Assembly (NCBI RefSeq): GCF_017352135.1
Contig: NZ_CP071458.1
Coordinates: forward strand, 62,001 to 126,000
Direction: 5' to 3'
Origin: Rhizobium lentis
GTDB taxonomy: Bacteria; Pseudomonadota; Alphaproteobacteria; Rhizobiales; Rhizobiaceae
Length of the DNA stretch: 64,000 nt
Both the position numbers and the translations under genes were made by a program. This document shows, piece after piece, positions 61,733 to 64,000 of the stretch (positions are counted from its first letter, which is position 1; each line of letters opens with the position of its first letter). The notes under the pieces were generated by a model, which was given only the letters and a program-made list of their open reading frames with translations, searched no databases and was not told the origin of the DNA.

Positions 61733-61770
61733 CCCCATCCCTTCAGTTCCACATCCGTGCACCAACGCCA
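61733..61770 (-). repeat. 38-bp inverted repeat, right copy
   Basis: On the minus strand this reads TGGCGTTGGTGCACGG to GGATGGGG, matching 58623-58660 in 37 of 38 positions. It starts 18 bases after the IS5-family transposase stop, where a terminal inverted repeat of that IS would lie, and its outer edge cuts an IS3-type OrfA. Confidence 0.8.
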
Positions 61771-61896
61771 TCGCCATTTGTAAAATGACGCCGTGCTCAT
61801 GCCATGTTCCCGGCAAAGCTCGGGTACAGGGACACCGCCTTCCGCCTGGCGAAGAATGGCAAGGATTTGTGGTTCGCTAAATCTGCTCGTCTCATC
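61771..61896 (-). pseudogene. IS3-family OrfA N-terminal fragment
   Basis: The minus strand encodes SRFSEPQILAILRQAEGGVP and VPELCREHGMSTASFYKWR, the HTH part of an IS3-family (IS407-like) OrfA. The frame joins the 38-bp repeat immediately after KWR, so the rest was replaced. Confidence 0.75.
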
Positions 61897-62005
61897 GAAA
61901 TCTCCTCGATCATAAAGCCGGAGAAAATTCCACTTTTGAAGCCCCTTAATGGCGGGGAGGGTGTAACCGCCCGATTGGAACCGCCTGCCGCCTAGCGCCC
62001 TGATG

Positions 62006-62051
62006 GCCTAAGACACGTGTTTAACGACGTCGTTAGCGACGTGTCTTAGGC
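62006..62051. promoter_or_regulatory. 46-bp palindrome upstream of IS66 tnpA
   Basis: Two 23-base arms centred on ACGACGTCGT match in 20 of 23 positions; the outer GCCTAAGACACG/CGTGTCTTAGGC is perfect. It ends 10 bases before the tnpA start at 62062. As RNA it would sequester or flank the ribosome-binding region (GCGAGGATTGCG), so translational control of tnpA is plausible. Confidence 0.6.
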
Positions 62052-62061
62052 GAGGATTGCG

Positions 62062-62430
62062 ATGCGCGTTGAAATTCTTGGGCAGGAACGTCGACGGCGG
62101 TGGCGCGAAGAAGACAAGCTTGCAATTGTCATGTCGGTTGGGGTTTCTGGAGCCACGATCACAGAGATTGCTCATCGTCATGATGTAACGCGGCAGCAGA
62201 TATACGCCTGGCGTAGCGAGCTCAAGAAGAAGGGGCTGCTCCCGGTGTCTTCGAATGCATTGTTCATTCCCGTCGATCTGAATGCCGTGCAGAACGATGC
62301 CCCTGAATTGAGGGAGAGCTGCTCCGGGATGATTGAGCTACGATTGATCTGCGGCCGCACGCTTCGTTTCGAGAGTTCTATGGCTCCCGATGTCCTGACG
62401 CAGATTATCCGGGCAGTGGAAGCAGCATGA
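62062..62430 (+). CDS. tnpA: IS66 accessory protein TnpA
   Basis: The 122-residue product has an IS3/IS66-type HTH (WREEDKLAIVMSVGVSGATI, then EIAHRHDVTRQQIYAWRSEL). The C-terminal part ends with FESSMAPDVLTQIIRAVE, the conserved tail of IS66 TnpA. The stop overlaps the tnpB start (ATGA). Confidence 0.9.
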   Translation: MRVEILGQERRRRWREEDKLAIVMSVGVSGATITEIAHRHDVTRQQIYAWRSELKKKGLLPVSSNALFIPVDLNAVQNDAPELRESCSGMIELRLICGRTLRFESSMAPDVLTQIIRAVEAA

Positions 62431-62828
62431 TTGGGCCTGGGACCGGCGTTCGGGTGTATCTTGCGTGCGGGATCACGGATATGCGCAAGGGAGTAGAAGG
62501 CCTTGCCGCGCTTGCGCAGGATGTTTTGCGTCAGAAGCCGACTGGCGGCGCGGTCTTCGCCTTTCGCGGCAACCGTGGCGATCGTTTGAAGCTGCTGTAT
62601 TTTGATGGCCAGGGCTTCTGCCTGTATTACAAGATCTTGCAGAAGGGGCGGTTTCCTTGGCCTTCGGCATCCGACGGGACTGCCCGGCTGACGTCGGCCC
62701 AACTGGCGATGTTGTGGGAAGGGATCGATTGGCGTCGTCCTGATTGGGGTGCGCCACCGGCCGTGTCGGGTGATTTTATCCCACTGAAACCACTGGTTTT
62801 TATGGAAATTTATCCTGGCTCGTGGTAG
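62427..62828 (+). CDS. tnpB: IS66 accessory protein TnpB
   Basis: The 133-residue product is a full IS66 Orf2: GVRVYLACGITDMRKGVEGL, FAFRGNRGDRLKLLYFDGQG, FCLYYKILQKGRFPWP and SAQLAMLWEGIDWRRP. It is slightly longer than usual (about 117) because the tail runs on past APPA to PGSW. It is coupled to tnpA and ends 8 bases before tnpC. Confidence 0.9.
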   Translation: MIGPGTGVRVYLACGITDMRKGVEGLAALAQDVLRQKPTGGAVFAFRGNRGDRLKLLYFDGQGFCLYYKILQKGRFPWPSASDGTARLTSAQLAMLWEGIDWRRPDWGAPPAVSGDFIPLKPLVFMEIYPGSW

Positions 62829-62836
62829 TCAGGATC

Positions 62837-64000
62837 ATGTCTAGCACGACGACAAATCTTCCGGACGATCCAGCCTTTCTCAAGGCAATGATTGCCGCTT
62901 TGCAGGCGGAAAACGCGAAGATGTCGGCCACATTGCAAGCGCATGATCAGTTAATCCAAACGCTGCGGCTGCGCATTGCCAAGCTGAAGAAACAGGTCTT
63001 CGGCAAGTCCTCCGAAAAGATTGAGCGTGAAATCGAGCAGTTGGAACTAGCGCTTGAGGATCTGTTGATCGCCGCCGCTGAAGGCAGTACGGCGCCAATC
63101 GATGAACCTGATGAGGCGGCGTCTGTTGTTCCCTTGGCGGATACATCTGAAAAGATCATGCGCCGGCGCCCACGCGTCTCGGACAAGGCGGTTCGCGAGC
63201 GCCGAGAGCTCGATCCTGGCTCCTGCTGCCCGGAATGCGGAGGTGAATTGCGTCTTGTCGGTGAGGACGTCAGCGAAATCCTCGACATGATCGCCGCGCA
63301 GATGAAAGTCATCGAAGTTTCTCGACTGAAGAAGTCCTGCCGCTGCTGCGAGAAAATGGTGCAGGTGGCAGCACCCAGCCGCCCGATACCGGGCAGCATG
63401 GCCGGCGCTGGCCTCTTGGCGTACATTCTGGTCTCGAAGTTCGACGACCATTTGCCACTGTACCGTCTGAACGAGATCTTCGCCCGCATGGGCGCCGACA
63501 TTCCCGACAGCACGATGGTTGATTGGTGTGGTCGCGCCATGCAGGTGCTTCAGCCTCTCATCGAGCGGATCGAAACGGCGGTCATGGCAAGTGACCTGCT
63601 TCATGCGGACGACACCCCGATCAGGGTGCTGGATCGCTCGCTGCGAGACAAGGGGTTGGGCAAGGGTGTGAAGAAGGGCAGGATCTGGACGTATGTCCGC
63701 GATCAGCGTCCATGGGCAGGCAGTTCCCCGCCCGGTGCAGTCTACTATTTTGCTCCTGACTGGAAAGAAGAGCACGTCCACCGCCACCTCAAGCAATCAA
63801 GCGGCATCCTTCAGGCTGACGGCTACAAAGGATATGGCAAGCTATACGCGCCTGGAGAAAAGGGAGAATCTCGCTTCAAGGAAGCCGCCTGCTGGGCTCA
63901 TTGGCGACGAGACTTCCACGATATCTGGACATCAAACAAGTCCGAGATCGCGCGAGAGGCTCTCGATCGCATCGGAGCGCTTTACGACATCGAGCGTGGC
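62837..64000 (+). CDS. tnpC: IS66-family transposase TnpC (partial, 3' end beyond the window)
   Basis: ATG 62837 opens a frame that continues to the window edge (388 codons). Order: an N-terminal leucine-zipper-like helix (FLKAMIAALQAENAKMSATL), HTH part (LRLRIAKLKKQVFGKSSEKI), a zinc-finger region (DPGSCCPECGGEL; KSCRCCEKMVQ), and the DDE domain with first Asp in LLHADDTPIRVLDR and second Asp in ILQADGYKGYGKLY. The catalytic Glu lies further right. Confidence 0.92.
   Translation, partial: MSSTTTNLPDDPAFLKAMIAALQAENAKMSATLQAHDQLIQTLRLRIAKLKKQVFGKSSEKIEREIEQLELALEDLLIAAAEGSTAPIDEPDEAASVVPLADTSEKIMRRRPRVSDKAVRERRELDPGSCCPECGGELRLVGEDVSEILDMIAAQMKVIEVSRLKKSCRCCEKMVQVAAPSRPIPGSMAGAGLLAYILVSKFDDHLPLYRLNEIFARMGADIPDSTMVDWCGRAMQVLQPLIERIETAVMASDLLHADDTPIRVLDRSLRDKGLGKGVKKGRIWTYVRDQRPWAGSSPPGAVYYFAPDWKEEHVHRHLKQSSGILQADGYKGYGKLYAPGEKGESRFKEAACWAHWRRDFHDIWTSNKSEIAREALDRIGALYDIERG

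Larger units (their letters stand above)
61963..64000 (+). mobile_element. IS66-family element (right end beyond the window)
   Basis: The left end appears to be at GTAACCGCCCGATTGG (61963), typical of IS66 ends that start GTAA. A 46-bp palindrome follows, then tnpA, tnpB and tnpC in the standard order. The visible parts are open, so it may be active. Confidence 0.8.

Noticed and set aside
1..64000. CRISPR arrays, tRNA or rRNA genes
   Set aside because: No regularly spaced repeats, cas-like proteins, cloverleaf sequences or rRNA segments were noticed on either strand.

Overview
The window looks like part of a repABC-type plasmid from an alphaproteobacterium of the Rhizobium/Agrobacterium/Sinorhizobium group. 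Evidence: a partial RepA, a LuxI-type traI divergent from it and leading into trbBCDE (the Ti/Sym-plasmid arrangement), several gene families typical of rhizobial plasmids (ArdC, ParB-like, methylase-helicase, DUF3085, DUF1419, toprim), an FnrN-type regulator, rhizobial ABC/ROK sugar modules, and IS6/IS5/IS66 elements. No tRNA, rRNA or CRISPR array was seen. All family names come from reading the translations; no database search was run.

Layout. 1-4.7 kb: repA (minus, runs off the left edge), then traI-trbB-trbC-trbD-trbE reading right. A lux-box-like site lies upstream of traI, and trbE breaks off after about a third of its length. 4.7-17.8 kb: a block of mostly minus-strand plasmid maintenance genes: ardC, a 194-aa unknown, a 607-aa ParB-like protein, a 1,699-aa methyltransferase/helicase, a frameshifted DUF3085 gene, DUF1419, toprim and a small LuxR-type HTH protein. 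Hairpins and repeated leader sequences separate several of them. 17.9-21.5 kb: remains of an amino-sugar operon (BadF kinase, GntR fused to a truncated SIS domain, a truncated small gene), fnrN behind a perfect anaerobox, and a decayed L,D-transpeptidase. 21.7-38.5 kb: two solute-uptake modules. One is a ferric/hexose-phosphate-type ABC system with a TIM-barrel isomerase and a ROK regulator. The other is a carbohydrate ABC operon with a Gfo/Idh/MocA oxidoreductase, followed by a chemoreceptor and flanked by two paralogous ROK regulators.

38.5-48.7 kb: a region that looks AT-richer, with a DegT-type aminotransferase plus HAD phosphatase pair, a GNAT protein, two secreted proteins (a GDPD and an unknown), a GntR/FadR regulator and much debris, including a decayed second copy of the DegT-HAD pair. 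48.8-53.7 kb: a compact divergent cluster of RidA, nitrilase and a sulfite-oxidase-family molybdoenzyme on one strand, and LysR and a class-V PLP enzyme on the other. I find this the most interesting metabolic unit. 53.8-58.5 kb: an inactivated IS6-type element that cuts a DapA-family gene, a methionine-gamma-lyase-like enzyme divergent from a MocR regulator, and a frameshifted acyl-CoA ligase. 58.6-64 kb: a VioB-like ferritin-domain enzyme with decayed GMC-oxidoreductase and small-partner genes, lying between 38-bp inverted repeats, then nested IS5 and IS3 remnants and an IS66 element that runs off the right edge.

Together the window reads as a conjugative-type plasmid backbone that has lost part of its transfer operon and has gathered catabolic and biosynthetic cassettes by IS-mediated rearrangement, with many half-decayed genes at the joints.
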